Assembly: GCA_034696485.1 (NCBI GenBank)
Contig: JAQIWT010000376.1
Span: forward strand, 1 to 21,873
Length of the DNA stretch: 21,873 nt
Reading direction: 5' to 3'
Source: Isohypsibius dastychi
Lineage: Eukaryota > Tardigrada > Eutardigrada > Parachela > Isohypsibiidae
In this document: positions 21,598 through 21,873 of the stretch, one piece after another
Position numbering within the stretch: the first letter of the stretch is position 1
Layout of the letters: the number at the start of each line of letters is the position of its first letter
The notes under the pieces: generated by a model
Database searches by the model: none
Told to the model about the DNA's origin: nothing
Seen by the model: the letters and a program-made list of their open reading frames with translations, nothing else
Translations under genes and position numbers: made by a program

Positions 21598-21873
21598 CCT
21601 GTTAGATCTATGCTTATTTGGAGAAAAGGCTTGGCTGGAAATGGAAGAAACAAATTACATGTCAGAAACGAAATTTGCTTGACGAACTACCAGTAAAGAC
21701 AACAATTCTGGCCAGAGCTGGGATTTGTTTAAAATTCTGGCCACCCCGATTTTTTTGATCTGACTGAGGAGAACTATATATCGTTCGAAAGATCTGTTCA
21801 AGATCTATCGATTGATATAGACAACTGCCACAAATATGTATTTGGCGACAAGTTATTGGCACACAAAGTTTTG
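21598..21873. other. 5' flank of the DHRS7B-like gene
   Basis: The region upstream of the minus-strand ATG at 21597. No coding exon is convincing. A possible TATA element (TATATAG on the minus strand at 21775-21781) and a nearby TCAGTC initiator-like sequence are seen, but their spacing (about 17 nt) is shorter than usual, so the promoter is uncertain. Confidence 0.4.

Noticed and set aside
1-21873. CRISPR arrays, bacterial operons, tRNA genes and transposon genes.
   Set aside because: No regularly spaced repeats, tRNA box motifs, transposase or reverse-transcriptase sequence were seen by eye; the window is eukaryotic. Diverged transposon remnants cannot be excluded without a repeat-library search.

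Overview
This is a piece of a metazoan nuclear genome. It holds seven multi-exon protein genes with GT..AG introns, most of them 46-230 bp, plus TATA boxes and AATAAA signals. The gene set includes a true CRISP, a class A GPCR, a sperm-tail ropporin, a DHRS7B-type reductase and a Kazal protein. This, with the compact introns, fits a small-genome invertebrate. A tardigrade is my best guess, but it is an inference from gene style and not shown by any single marker. All exon boundaries were read by hand from splice sites and reading-phase continuity; in every model the exon phases close exactly.

Layout from left to right. (1) 165-2361 (+): a five-exon gene of unknown family that may continue left of the window. 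(2) 3640-6748 (-): a six-exon secreted CRISP with the full 16-cysteine CAP + hinge + ICR region, behind an unusual N-terminal extension of about 340 residues without cysteine. (3) 6749-10821: about 4 kb without a convincing gene, but with several inverted repeats. (4) 10822-12386 (+): a six-exon class A GPCR, melatonin-receptor-like by motif, with a TATA box. (5) 14187-15019 (-): a four-exon gene for a small secreted acidic protein that I do not recognise, with a TATA box and an AATAAA signal. (6) 15020-17749: about 2.7 kb without a convincing gene. (7) 17750-18760 (+): a five-exon secreted Kazal-type protein. (8) 18995-20099 (-): a five-exon ropporin-1-like protein (ROPN1L/RSP11). (9) 20307-21597 (-): a six-exon DHRS7B-like SDR.

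The right end is tightly packed. The Kazal gene and ROPN1L converge with 234 bp between stop codons, and ROPN1L starts 207 bp after the DHRS7B stop on the same strand. The left half is loose. The genes do not form one pathway. No viral, prokaryotic or recognisable transposon genes were seen, and no tRNA or rRNA. The most unusual items are the CRISP (extension plus an 18-nt micro-exon carrying the CAP signature), the two orphan genes, and several strong inverted repeats in the intergenic DNA upstream of the GPCR.
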